Shown in pieces: positions 37,501 through 49,043 of a DNA stretch of 64,000 nucleotides; position 1 is the first letter of the stretch, and each line of letters begins with the position of its first letter. The notes beneath the pieces are model-generated. The model searched no databases. It was not told the DNA's origin and worked only from the letters and a program-made list of their open reading frames with translations. The translations under genes were made by a program, and so were the position numbers. Source of the DNA: Metaphire vulgaris (lineage: Eukaryota > Annelida > Clitellata > Crassiclitellata > Megascolecidae); contig CM030845.1 in assembly GCA_018105865.1 (NCBI GenBank), forward strand, positions 15,428,538 through 15,492,537, read 5' to 3'.

Positions 37501-37984
37501 AGCATGAACTGATTAGGGTGGCATATCGTGCAAGTACTGCTAGGACAGAGATGTATACTAAAAGAGTACATCTCTGTGTCCATCTCCATACGTCTCTCCT
37601 CACACAAGCATAGCTTTAGCCTAAGAATAAAACACAAAATATCAGAAAACAACGCAAAATTGTGTTGCCACTTATATGATACTGTACTTCATAAACAGAA
37701 GGGTTAACATTCAAGACTACAGCACTTTTTAATAAATCATTGACCAGACTCATAACCAATCCAAGAAACGGTAGAATTCTATAACCGACGCATCTTATCT
37801 AATATACAGTGGCACTGAATATAGTGCAGCAGCAAACATCAATCATATCTCATTCAATGAAGTCATCAGCTGCTGGATAAAAGAGAAGTCACAAAAACAT
37901 ACAAGTCAGAGGTTTTTGGATCTACCCTGCAACCCTTATATAAGATACACATCTCTACTGGCAACTGATATATTCAGATTAGCC

Positions 37985-38181
37985 CAGTGTTTATTCTAGG
38001 CCTTCTTAGGGGGGAATTCCCCCCAAGTTTGAAAATTCCCCCCCAAGTTTGAAAATTCCCCCAAATTTTTAGATGCTGGCTGGGGAATGGAAATTTCCCA
38101 AATGTGTAGAAACTCAAACATTGTCCCCCCCCAAACATTTTAAAATCCCCCCCAATGTCAAGGGGGCTAGAATAAACACTG
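37985..38181. mobile_element. TIR MITE, CAGTGTTTATTCT family
   Basis: Perfect ends CAGTGTTTATTCTAG and CTAGAATAAACACTG. Flanks share agattagcc (8-9 bp). The interior has two tandem 'aagtttgaaaattccccc' units. Confidence 0.92.
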
Positions 38182-38326
38182 AGATTAGCCCTATGAGGTC
38201 AATAGTAACTCCACTTAAAATGTGCCTCCAAAGTAGCATTTTAAGCAGATAAATAACAAATTGGCTGATGTTTAGATAACTTGCAGTTCCAAATGATCTT
38301 GAACAGTTTCTCAAGGCAACACTGTG

Positions 38327-39604
38327 TTACATAACGCTGCATCCAGCAGAAGTAGAACTGTGTTTTGTAGGCCACTGATCCTGGTTGAATTCTCTCACAT
38401 CTCCTTCAAGGGTGCGTATGTACGTCTTTCCCTTGAAAGTCCAGCAGTCGGCAATCTGGTGCCGATCTCGAACCTGTAAGGCCTCGTTATAAATGGAATC
38501 CTGTATGTTTGTCAAGTATTCTTTAATGCAAATTCCTGAACCTCTTTCTCCCGACAGTGCACCGGGACCCTGCATCTGTGAACTCCTATAAGCCAACCAA
38601 GCATTGAAAATTCTCGAACGTACTCCATAACAAGAAAATCGTCACAAGTATCGGACGCGGCCGTTTCTCTGGAGAAACGCCCGTTGCACTCGGCACATTC
38701 AAGACATGAACGCTATCGATTTCTCCATCTTCTACTTTTACATTAAGAACGGAATTAGCAAAAACGAGGAACATTGCTGATGCTGATTTATCTTCTTTAG
38801 GACACAGGTTTTCAACAATAAGAGAATGTTTTCTATAAAATTTTTGAAATTCAGCCTCAAGCCATATCACCTTGTCGTTGATGTCCTTTGTTAAAGCACT
38901 GATGCTAATTACATCACTGCCAAGTGTTTGAACTTGAGTTTTTGTTGTCTCCAAGTCATTTGACAATTGAGCAGTTACATCAACTGGTTTGACAGCAGTA
39001 TCACTGGCCATCGCACTTGGAGACAAGTTCCTGTCGGCTGCTGAAACATCACTTACCACCTGCTGCAATCTCTTCTTCATCATATCATTTTCATTTGAAT
39101 CAGGTCCAGGTTTCGTTCCATGGTCCTATTCAGGCATTTTGATTCTTCAAATGACTTTTCCAGGGCGCATATCTTGGTAGTAAGCGTGCTAACACACTGT
39201 TGAAGTTCAGAATTAGACACCGTCAGAAAATCAACAGAGTGAAAAAGTGATTCTAAATAACACGATTCCTCTCTTGTTAAAGATGCAAAAGGCAAAATGT
39301 GATTTGAAATGCTGTCTGAATCTTGAGTCTCATCACACAATGGACCATCAGAACTATCTCTTACATCCAATGATTCATTTTCACATGTTGCAGTGGTTTC
39401 AGCACACTCTGCCTTTACACCAACTGTGCTGTCTGACTCAAAATACAACTGATTACTGAGAGGAACCGTAGGTCCACTTGAAGGAAGTCTTATTTCTTCT
39501 GAATTACTTGCACTGTTTGAGTCTGCAGATGTTATGACATTATTCAATTCCACAACATCCACTACTTCCGATGAAAGTCGTTGTCCATGAACTGCTGCAT
39601 TCAT
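38327..39604 (-). pseudogene. LINE ORF1 protein relic (coiled coil, RRM-like, CTD), about 420 aa
   Basis: Three overlapping minus-strand frames (39604-39080, 39083-38586, 38596-38327) form one protein with two frameshifts. N-terminal half: acidic and Ser-rich, from MNAAVHGQRLSSEVV. Middle: heptad-like Leu pattern (STLTTKICALEKSFEESK, then ETTKTQVQTLGSDVISISAL), a coiled coil. Then VLNVPSATGVSPEKRPRPIL, typical of the L1-type ORF1p RRM, and GICIKEYLTNIQ ... DCWTFKGKTYIRTL, typical of its C-terminal domain. Such proteins bind RNA in the LINE RNP. No RT follows in this orientation. A domesticated gene is possible but the frameshifts argue against it. Confidence 0.8.
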
Positions 39605-40504
39605 CTCGATCTACTTATGGGAGACGAATCGAAAACTACAAGCAACGCAAACAGCGCTTTCAGAAAACACAAGTTAAATCAAAGAATTCAAATAACAACT
39701 CAGAAAGTAATGGAAAAGGAACTATTCCATGAGAATTTTAAATCACATAACAAAATCACTTCCTGCACATCTAATCACTTCTTTGCTGTTGTTGACATTC
39801 CCATTGAAACATCCACTGCTTGCTGCTGTGACTTTGAAAATTTCATCAGTGGTGCAGCTGATTGGTTTCTTATTCTTGTGAATACAGAGCATTTCTGTGG
39901 ATTTTCAAGTGAAATTAGTGGATTTTGAGAATCAACAGTCACATTTTTAGTAGGTTTGAGGACACTAGGAACATATCAGAAGCTTGAAAATCGCTATAGA
40001 ATATTGCAGACTCATAAAATTGGCTAGAAACATCTCATTGGCAGCAAATATAAAAGTGAAGTAGCATTATGTCGAATGAGGTACCAGAGGAAAATGGTTA
40101 GAACTTATATAGTGGAGGGAAACCTCTAGACAATAATCTGACAAATGGTAACCTGATTTCTCACCTTTCTGCAGATATACTGGATCAGGGCATTCACTGA
40201 CTATATTTTGTGGCTGGTTGTAACTTTGATGATTGTATTCAGACCGAAATATTCATTTTGTCTTTGTTTGCAATGAGGAACGGAAGATGATGGGCTTAAA
40301 TTGTCACTCCACAAATATTGTCTTTTTCAACCGTTTCAATCTTTTCTCTGGTCTAGCCATTTGGCACTGGAATGTACATCATTATGGTCATGTGTTGTTA
40401 GCAGCAAACTTCTCTAGAGAGTAGCTAGTTATCTCCAAGCTTTTCCCGCAGAGAGCCAATATTTGCAGCAATTTTATTTGGTGGGCAATAGTTTGACAAA
40501 TTTT
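39605..40504. other. Intergenic, no gene seen
   Basis: AT-rich, with no conserved frame; possibly the 5' region of the LINE whose ORF1 lies at 38327-39604. Confidence 0.4.
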
Positions 40505-41320
40505 TAGGCTTTTCCATAGAACATATTTTCCTGTCCCATCATATCCCATCTCATGGCAATTTATGTCTGTCCCATCCCATCCCACCGTCCCATGGGATTC
40601 CAATTAAAATATGAAATTTTAATCATGTGTAATACACTTCAAATGAAATTATGAAATTTATGACAGTTTAGGTTTAGTGCCTACTAAATAGGACTACGTG
40701 TATGAAGAGACATGCAAAATGGCAGAATTTCTTGACTCTATTAACTTTAAAGTTCAGGAGTATTTATTAAAAAGAAGTTAATTCTAAAAATGACAATTCA
40801 GTGTCATTCTGACACTCATTCTTTTTCTGAGTCACTCTGCTCATTCAGCACGTTATAAAGTTCCTGCTGATCGACTGTTTCTAGTAATTCAGTTAATCCA
40901 GCTAATCCCTGAATCATTTCCACAATTTTCATCTTACATGCAAATCTGATATACACAGAGTTTATAATGAGAGCTGGTAACGTCCGTTTTCGTAACTTAC
41001 TCAACAACAATCCAAGCAATCCAGCTGCACTAACTAAGCATTCCTCTGCTACTGATGACACTGGTATGGCCAAAACAATTTTTGCACTCACTTTTAGCAG
41101 AGAAAATCTATGTTCATTTTTCCAATAATTTAATGGTTATGAAGTTGGCTGGCGTAATTTTTGAAACATGGCGACAAAAAGCTTCAAAAAAGTTGAAAAC
41201 ATAGAGTAGCCCTGTCCCTCAAGTCCCATGAGATGGGATGGAGCAGTGCTGTCCCATCCCATCCCATGGGATGAATCCCATAGGATTCCCATAAGACATC
41301 TTATCCCATGGACAAGCCTG
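40505..41320 (-). mobile_element. hAT element remnant with dimerisation domain
   Basis: Ends TAGGCTTTTCCATAG and CATGGACAAGCCTG (imperfect), with flanks caaatttt and caaattct (7 of 8). Inside, minus-strand 41091-40816 encodes SAKIVLAIPVSSVAEECLVS AAG, the hAT C-terminal dimerisation motif. Both ends hold 'cccatgggat' sub-repeats. An internally deleted transposon. Confidence 0.9.
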
Positions 41321-41869
41321 CAAATTCTGACTACCAAAGATTACTTTGCCATTTCATAATGTAATGTGGCCTATGAAATACTTATGAGGCAGGCATTAAT
41401 CTAAGATATAATTACAGATGGCACACAGAAACTGAGGCATAACGAGCATTATGATAGAAATTATTATAATCAATGGTTGTCATTGACTGTCGGAAGTTCA
41501 TTGTCAGGCCAAATGTGGCTAAGAGGTCTGGGTTTGTGGACTTAAAATCATTGGATTATGCTTAACTTTCAATTTATACAATTTGTATATTTTGCAGTTA
41601 TCTGCTTTTAAATTTCCACCATGATTCACAATGACCACTTTCTGTGAGTCATCAGGGACTTCTGTTTGCTATAGTCTATGATTTTCTTTTCTAGCATATA
41701 TTTTATATGCTATGAGTTGTTTCAATCTATTTAATCAGATGTTTTGATATAGTTATAATTTTATCAGTTGTAATTTATGTACATTAAGTTTGTCTTATGC
41801 CCACCAGATGGATAGAACAGGACATTTCTAAGTAGTATTAGATCTGTCACTGAGCACTGCTGTGCTCGG

Positions 41870-42063
41870 TGACAGATCAGTCATGCGGGGAAATCCACCC
41901 TGTGGAACTCGTTGCCAAGCGATGTGATTAATGCAAATTCCGTTGGCTGTTTTGAGAAGCTCCTAAAGACACACTTATTTAACATATCTTATAAGTGACT
42001 CCTTTGTAAAGCGATCTTGACTTTAGCTCCAGTTATGTTACTGTGCTATATAAATTGTCGTAG

Positions 42064-42112
<49 letters not shown>
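41870..42112 (+). mobile_element. LINE 3' end, family with (TAA)n tail
   Basis: Encodes LWNSLPSDVINANSVGCFEK then LLKTHLFNISYK-stop, the standard C-terminus of CR1/L2/jockey RT. A short 3' UTR follows and then an AAT/TAA array (42067-42111), interpreted as the tail. Confidence 0.9.
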
Positions 42113-42114
<2 letters not shown>

Positions 42115-42563
42115 GCAGAGCATCACTTCAAATTCTGTACACTTTGCCATTGTCACTTACAGGTACCGTACATATGCACAGCTGTACGTACGAGCCACTC
42201 AGAATTGGAATCAACTATGGCTAACTGCCTTCCTTAAATAAATAATTTTAAATGGTGATTTTACGGTAAGAAGTTAATGATTTGTAGCACAATAAATATG
42301 TACACTAAATGTGACGTAAGTAAAAAATTAAAACTTGCAATGACTGATTCTAACTTTGTTCTGGCTGCTCACTAACTTTGGAATCATAATTTCAATGGAT
42401 TTGTATTTTTAAAAATTGTGCAGGCAGATAATGAAGCATAATTGAACAAAACCTCATCTGTACAATAAAGCACTTCCAACAAGCCACAAAGGCTGACAAT
42501 GCCACATTCGCCCCAAAGTTATCCTTAAATAATTGACAAAAGTTGACAGGTTTTACCTATTAT

Positions 42564-42889
42564 CACAGGCGCAGACTCCATAGGGGCAACGGGCCATTTG
42601 CCCCAGTAACTGCCAAGGTACTGGGGCGAATGGTACTGCTTTGGCCTAAATTAATTAAGTGACTGTGGAATGGAATCAATGGATGTGTAATGTTTAGCTG
42701 GTATTTGTGATTAGCTTGATAGACCTAGCCAAGCCAAGTACAGGCTAGACTAGAGACTACAGATTTACTTAATTTCTTCAAACGGAAGTAAGCACTTTCC
42801 AGCTTATGAAATAATGGAAGTTGGGGCCAGGGGCTGGATTCTGGAAGTAAGTTCGCCCCAGTACCCAAAATCAAAAGTCGGCGCCTATG
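42564..42889. mobile_element. hAT-like MITE
   Basis: Ends CACAGGCGCAGACT and the complement of CATAGGCGCCGACT, with a perfect 8-bp duplication cctattat. 'ttcgccccagtac' sequences near both ends are mutually inverted. Confidence 0.9.
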
Positions 42890-43679
42890 CCTATTATGGC
42901 TGTTATAACTAAACATGCACGTCGGGGGATTTAAAATTAAAGGAATTCAAATAATAACTTTTTTTAGAGCCGGGTCATCAACCTGTGCATCTGTATCTAT
43001 TGCTTAACAAACGTTCATCGTCTTTGAAACGGAAGCGCCTTTAAATAAACGTATTTAAAAATTCAAATTAAAATAACATTGGAATGTATCGCTGATTGTC
43101 GGTTATGATTTACGATAATAGCGATATAATGATGCATGTTCTTATCCGTTTTAAAGAAAAAAAGTTCAATATGTACTTAAATATTTTTTACATTCCACGT
43201 CTAAACAGAATTCGTTTCAAACCGATCGGTAATTCAAAGAGCTTTATCACAGTTGGAACAAAATTTCCCACACCCGACTGAACGCAGTAGAGTTTCACTA
43301 CAACGATTAGACGGACAGCGTCGAGCATAAACGTCAAGGAAATTGAATTTTAAAAGAAATTGTGAAAGCAAATTGAAAACACTTAAGAGAAATCAGACAA
43401 TATCGCTCAGCATGAAACATAGAATATAATGTTCTCATAACAGAAAAGATTAAAACGGTAGCCAAAACCACTCACTATGGCCAAAACCTGACGTGAAATT
43501 TCAAATTTGTTCACAATTATATATATTATGATTATTATCTAACAATTGCATTACAATATTGATCTAAAACTCATTAAATCGAATATAATAAAATTTATTT
43601 TTATTTTACAAATCTATTTATCTTCAAAATATTGATATATCACTGCAGTCATGCAAAAGCTGTCTACCTTAGAACTTTA
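42890..43679. other. Intergenic, no gene seen
   Basis: Very AT-rich, without supported features. Confidence 0.5.
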
Positions 43680-44346
43680 GAACTTTATTAACACCGCAGC
43701 CTACTCGACCCATACGATCGTCAATTCGGTCTCTGAATCAGTCATTCCCTAAAATCTGGCTCAAAATAGCAGAACCATTGACGTCTATTAATAGATGTCA
43801 ATGAGCAGAAGGCATTGAATATAAAATAATATCGATGACTTATAACTCACTTCATACATCAAAACCAGTCTAACTAAGAAATCTGATAATTTCGCAACAA
43901 CCTCGATCTACTAGAACTTCTTCCCGTGTAACTCTCCTTCGACCTCCGAATCAATCATCTCTCAACATTTGCAATCGTGATTTTTCATACGCTGCACCAG
44001 AGCTCTGAAACTCAATTCCAATATCCCTCCGCATCAAAGCCAAATAAACTCTGAGTCACAAATTTCTCCCCTTCTTGCAACATCTCCTCATGTTTTTCAT
44101 TCTAAACTAAAATCACTTCTTTTCAAAAAATCATTTCTTCCATAGCTGCAACGTCCCACCACCGAGATACAAGGTGCGTCCCACCCACTCGCCCTTTTGA
44201 TTAAATAACCCGGCATAAATGACCCAATCTTTGGCTATAGCTGCTTCATTTCGAGATTAAGCGCATAGGAATAAGGAGCTACTTCGGTGCTTCTTTTGAA
44301 AGCGCTATAGAAGTTAAAATATTTTATTTTACTTACTTACTTACTT
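43680..44346 (+). mobile_element. LINE 3' region, family with (TTAC)n tail
   Basis: A degraded RT C-terminus (LATSPHVFHSKLKSLLFKKS FLP) is followed by the shared 3' UTR 'gcgcataggaataaggagct' and a TTAC tail. The family also occurs at 26630, 45160 and, inverted, 53924. Confidence 0.8.
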
Positions 44347-44656
44347 AATCGTTGTGGGCAAGTTGCGTAACTCTGGGTCACATACCGGTTTGCTGAATTT
44401 TTGTATCGAATTACCTGATGAATATAGTGATGACCTGATGATCGATCTAGTCTCTTGTATCTACTGCTGGTGGGTAGTGGTGACTGGTGACTGCTTCTGA
44501 GTCCTGACATTGTGCTACCGAGTACCGACTCTAGTTCGGGGGTGGGTTTGGGGCGAAGACAGGGACGAGGCGGGATTGATTAGGACTTACCAAAGTTACC
44601 GGTAACTGTTCCAGTCCAGTCTCCAGACTCCCGTGTTAAGCCTACCTAGCCCTAAT

Positions 44657-44849
44657 CAGTGGCGGCTCCACTGGGAGGGGCAGGGGCCGTGCCCCCTATT
44701 GAGTGCCTGGCCCCCATGGCAGTGGCCCCCCAGTTGCGACCCTATACTTAATGCTACATACATTAAACAACAAATGGTTGGCCCCCTAGCTGATTAGAAG
44801 TTGCCACCCCAACGGCCCCTCCACTTGCCAAATCCTAGAGCCGCCACTG
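44657..44849. mobile_element. hAT-like MITE, CAGTGGCGG family
   Basis: Ends CAGTGGCGGCTCCA and 'agagccgccactg'; flanks gccctaat and gccctaac (7 of 8). The interior is close to that of 4114 in inverse orientation ('gttgccaccccaac', 'ttaatg'). Confidence 0.92.
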
Positions 44850-45199
44850 GCCCTAACCCAAACTGCCAATAGCAATGCATTATGAAGATTGAACATTTTA
44901 CACATGTGATGTAACTGATGTTACATGAATACATGATATTATGTCACTGACAGTCTGACACTTTTTCAATATCCAGAGTTCGTTTCTAACTTTCTCATAT
45001 GATTATATTACGCTGTTATTCGAATATTTCAGTTTAATTGAGTCTATAATTTTGAATGTTAAATAAATACATAGAATGACAGTACATTTTAAATAATTTT
45101 TTTATAGCAGTGAGTCCCAGTGACGAAAGATTATAGCTTTTGAGCCTGTTTTGCAAATCTGGGCTTTTCTGGGCTTTTTTAAAGACGCCATCTGGGCTT

Positions 45200-45392
45200 T
45201 ATAAAATAATTTCCTCCATAGCTGTAGCGTCCTGCCCACTCGCCCTTTTGATTAAATGACTCGGCATGAATGACCCACCTTTGGCTATAGCTACTTCATT
45301 TGAGATTAAGCGCATAGGAATAAGGAGCTACTTCGGTGCATCTTTTGAAAGCGCTTTAGAAATTAACGAGATTTTACTTACTTAGTTTTTTC
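45200..45392 (+). mobile_element. LINE 3' end, (TTAC)n family
   Basis: Same 3' UTR as 44150-44346 ('cgtcc.gcccactcgccct', then 'aggaataaggagctacttcg') and ending TTACTTAC. Confidence 0.85.
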
Positions 45393-45640
45393 AAAAAGTT
45401 GACTGGCATCACTGGTTGCGTTCCGGCTGTGTCTGTAATACTCTGTATGGATTGTGGGTCGGCATGCGTTGATGTCGCGTGTTTCAATTGACGACCGGTG
45501 ATTACAATGGAAGAAGTCATTTAAACGTTTGTCAATTGGTCATTTGTACACATTTAGCTGTTGTTCACTTTTAGTGTTCTTGTTGCTGTTTTAGTTAATG
45601 TATTATATATATAATTTCATTCGCCCACAGTCACGGCAGC

Positions 45641-46320
45641 CGGTGCCACTGAAAACTCAACCCACCCAACCAGGTTCACCGTACCGGCTAGGGCTGCGCC
45701 GAGTAACTCGACGACCGGTGATTACTCGACTCAAATTGAGTCGAGTAATTTTTTTTGAGTCGAGTACTCGCATAGAATAGCTAAACAAAGAATAGAATAG
45801 ATAAATAAGAATAACCAAAGAATTTCATTAAAATTTGGCCTACTGTTATTTGATACAAATTATTTATTAAACAGTCTTATTTAGGCTATTCTTATTCATT
45901 TAGTTAAGATGTTGTCACAGTGGGCCAACTCTAGTGAAGACCTCATATTTTTGCTACCGGTAAAATAGTTTCTGTTCTGTAACTTCTGTTACACTAAATT
46001 TGAAAACGCTTGAATATCCGAAAAATATATGTAACTTATCTAATGTTCTGCCCATGAGGCAAATAATAAGCAGTATGTGACGTGTAACGTTTGCAAATCA
46101 TGTATTTCCGGTTTCCACTGAACACTCAACCCACCCAACCAGGTTCACCGTACCGGCATACCCACAACCCAATCGGACTATCGACCCCACCGGGCTCACC
46201 AATCCCATCGACCTCGCCAGTCCCACTGACCTCGCCGGCCCCATCGGACTTGTCAACCTAATCGGACTCACTGACCCCACTGGACTCGCCTACCAAATAT
46301 ATTTAAGATTCCATGGCCTA
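45641..46320. repeat. Duplicated 43-bp segment and 15-18-bp minisatellite
   Basis: 'caacccacccaaccaggttc' with its flanks occurs at about 45659 and again at about 46128. After the second copy there are about eight imperfect units of 'accccatcggactcgcc' type. Between them, 45690-45775 holds an 'actcgactc'-rich palindromic stretch that looks like one end of a hAT-type element. Confidence 0.65.
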
Positions 46321-46559
46321 CCCCACCGCCCTTTGGGGCTCGTCGCCCCTCTGGGCTCCGCGCCGACCCATTGGACTAATCAACCACACCAGATTCACAA
46401 CCGGCACTGTTTGTAGGAATCAGAATTGACTGTGACGCCTCCTCCAGTTGGATTTTCCACTTTAAACTCTTAATATTTCCTGTTCTGACTCGGGAATGCT
46501 TTTTGGCAGGTGGATTTGAAGTACCACCAACTGATGCCTATTGAGTGTTGTAACTGGTT

Positions 46560-46745
46560 CTATCATCATCGTCATCATGTTCACTTTCTGCCTGCATGGC
46601 GGCAGTAGTTAGATGTGAAACATTTCCAATTTGCTCGATCTTGTGCTAATCTGCATCCTTCCACAATTGTCATGTTCTCTGTTTCCAGATCCACCTGGAT
46701 GTTATCCATCCATCTTTTTCTCAGTCTTCCACTTGAGTGCTATAA
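46560..46745 (-). mobile_element. RTE-like LINE 3' end
   Basis: Resembles the 3' part of the 29206-29945 element ('ttctgcc.gc', 'gttatccatccatc', 'tcttcc') and is likewise preceded on the left by ATC triplets. Short and diverged. Confidence 0.5.
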
Positions 46746-48936
46746 AATTGCATAATTGTGATTATCATTAAGCCTCACATTATGAAACAATTATTTATAT
46801 TTTGCTGAAACTTTGAGAATAGGTTTTGAATTGAAGTCTGTAGTTGGGGCATTAATGTTTCAAAAATACATTATTGCACTTTTGCTTATATTTTGTTTAT
46901 AGAATTATATACCGGTAGTAATTTGTTCAAGAGTTAGATTGGAAAGAGGAACAGTTTAACTGGTTCTGGTTCTGTGTTTAATGCTCAAAGTATGGATTCA
47001 GGAATATAGGGTAGTCACTGACACCAGCAACACAGCAACCTTTAAGAACCAACTGGAAAAGTTCTGTAGGCACTGGGAATTTTGAAGATGGAAAATTTGA
47101 ATGGCAAACATTTCACCCTTGGGCCTTTTGCCACATTTCACCCAAGACAATATTTGTGTTAATAATTAGAAAGTCGTGGTGGGGTAAAATGGCATTAGAG
47201 GGAATGAATTTTTGTACATTTTAAGAAAATTTTACTTTGAGTGTTAACATTTTACTTGTTGAGTGGTAGCTTCTTGTATCATCAAAGATGTTCAAAATGT
47301 TATTCTGCTTGTTTAGATTTTCATTCTGCCTTCTCAGCCATGAGTATAGAGTGCTTGAAGGTGTTACACTTTGACTGCTGTCTTCATCATGGCAAAAGCA
47401 TTGCTAACATCATTTGTCAAAGGTTATTCAGTTTTGGCTTTAAAAGAATGTTGATGTACTTAATAGAACCATGCATTACTTGCTAGAATTATAGGTGTTA
47501 AACATTTTGCATTTTAAAAAGTTGAATTTGGCCATGTTGGAAACAAAGAGTTTGAATATTATTTTTTCTATGAAAGTTAACGAATTAACCAGTATTGTTA
47601 TCTTAAATAATTCTTGTGTCTGATGACCTTCTGGAAGACAAGTGCAGCACACTTAATTTGCTTGGCTTATATTGAGGAGATTAATTAGAAGCTTAAGGAG
47701 ACTACCATATTTTCACACACATTGCCTGCGGGCCATAGGATCTTTTAGAAACAAAAATGCCAGGTGCAGACAATCTGGATTGAATTCTACAGAAATTCAG
47801 AAATTATTTCAACAGACAACAGCTCTTTCCTCTGTAACTCCTCGTATCCTTCCCACCCGTTTTCTTTTCCCTACTTCTTCTCCAATTATCCCTACCCCAG
47901 GGTGCTTAATGGGCAAATACACTAAGGTAGGCATTATTGTATCTCCTGATGTGGCAATATCATGCATGGTTGATTCTCTTTGGTGGAAGTAAGTCCCAAC
48001 AAAGCCACGGGTGAAGGCAGATGGTCTGTTCGCCTTTCATGGTACTAACCTGTCAGGGAATACTTGCAGCTGTGCACGACCTTATATAAGCATGGCCCTG
48101 TGCAGACTCTAATGAAGTAAATTTTCCAGCACCACAGACATGTAGTGGCATAACTACCAGGTAGAGTCAACATGGAACCTGAGCAGTTGACCAACCCTGG
48201 ACAGTTAATGCCTGTGTATTCTGTTGGCATTACAGTATAAAGCTTAACGCTTCCATGGTTGGTAAGCCATAGATGACAGTAAAAAACATGGTCAGGCATG
48301 CGGCTAATGGGAGGGTGTGGGCTTTCTGAGTCAAATTTTACAGGATCTGTAATTTTTGTAGCCTATAGTTGAGTGTGCTGACCATCCGCAGATGCGGGCA
48401 ATGTGCAAGAAAATATGGTAATTATAATATTATTTATGATTGATCAGAGAACAGTCTAACATTTGCCATTCCTGTGGTGTTTTGTTATGATCCAAAAGAT
48501 GGAATTTATTTGTGGAGCTAAATCAAGCCAGAATTATTTCTTTGGCACTCAGCTTTTTCACTTTTAATCAGTCAAATTGACTGATGCTCAGTTGCATTAT
48601 TATCATGTGACTGAAGAAGTTTCTTGGTTGATTAGCGGTTGAACCATAAATAAAACGAGCTTATGTTTTGATGCAATTTTTGTGAATTTGCCTTTGTGGG
48701 AAGTACATATACCGGTAGTTGGTTGGTTACATTAAGTCTATTTTCATGTACATGTAGCTGAACTTGTGTGCTTTTCAATCAATGTAAAGACATTTTAAGT
48801 GTCACATGTTTCTTTCTGTCACTGCATTACCATTTTGGTCTAACTTGCCCATTTAGTTAGCTTAATTAAAGTGTACAGTGAACCTACCTCTTGACAGTGC
48901 AGCCTAATATTATAAATTTGATTATTTTTATATTAG
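46746..48936. other. Region upstream of the first SLC35F exon found
   Basis: AT-rich. At about 47020-47085 a 'TATFKNQLEKFCRHWEF'-like reading resembles the end of a LINE RT. The missing 5' exon of the SLC35F gene should lie here or further left; no candidate with fitting phase was convincing. Confidence 0.45.
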
Positions 48937-49043
48937 ATCATTTTTTATGGTGATTGGTATTGGACAGTTACTGTCAATACTAATTTGTGGCACAGCTGTT
49001 ACCAGTGGACTGTTGCAAGAAGAATCCGTATCTATTCCCACAG
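48937..49043 (+). CDS. SLC35F exon A
   Basis: 107 nt, phase 2 to 1. Encodes [20 protein letters not shown] then [15 protein letters not shown], the first membrane segment. Acceptor TATTAG, donor GTAATT. Confidence 0.93.
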
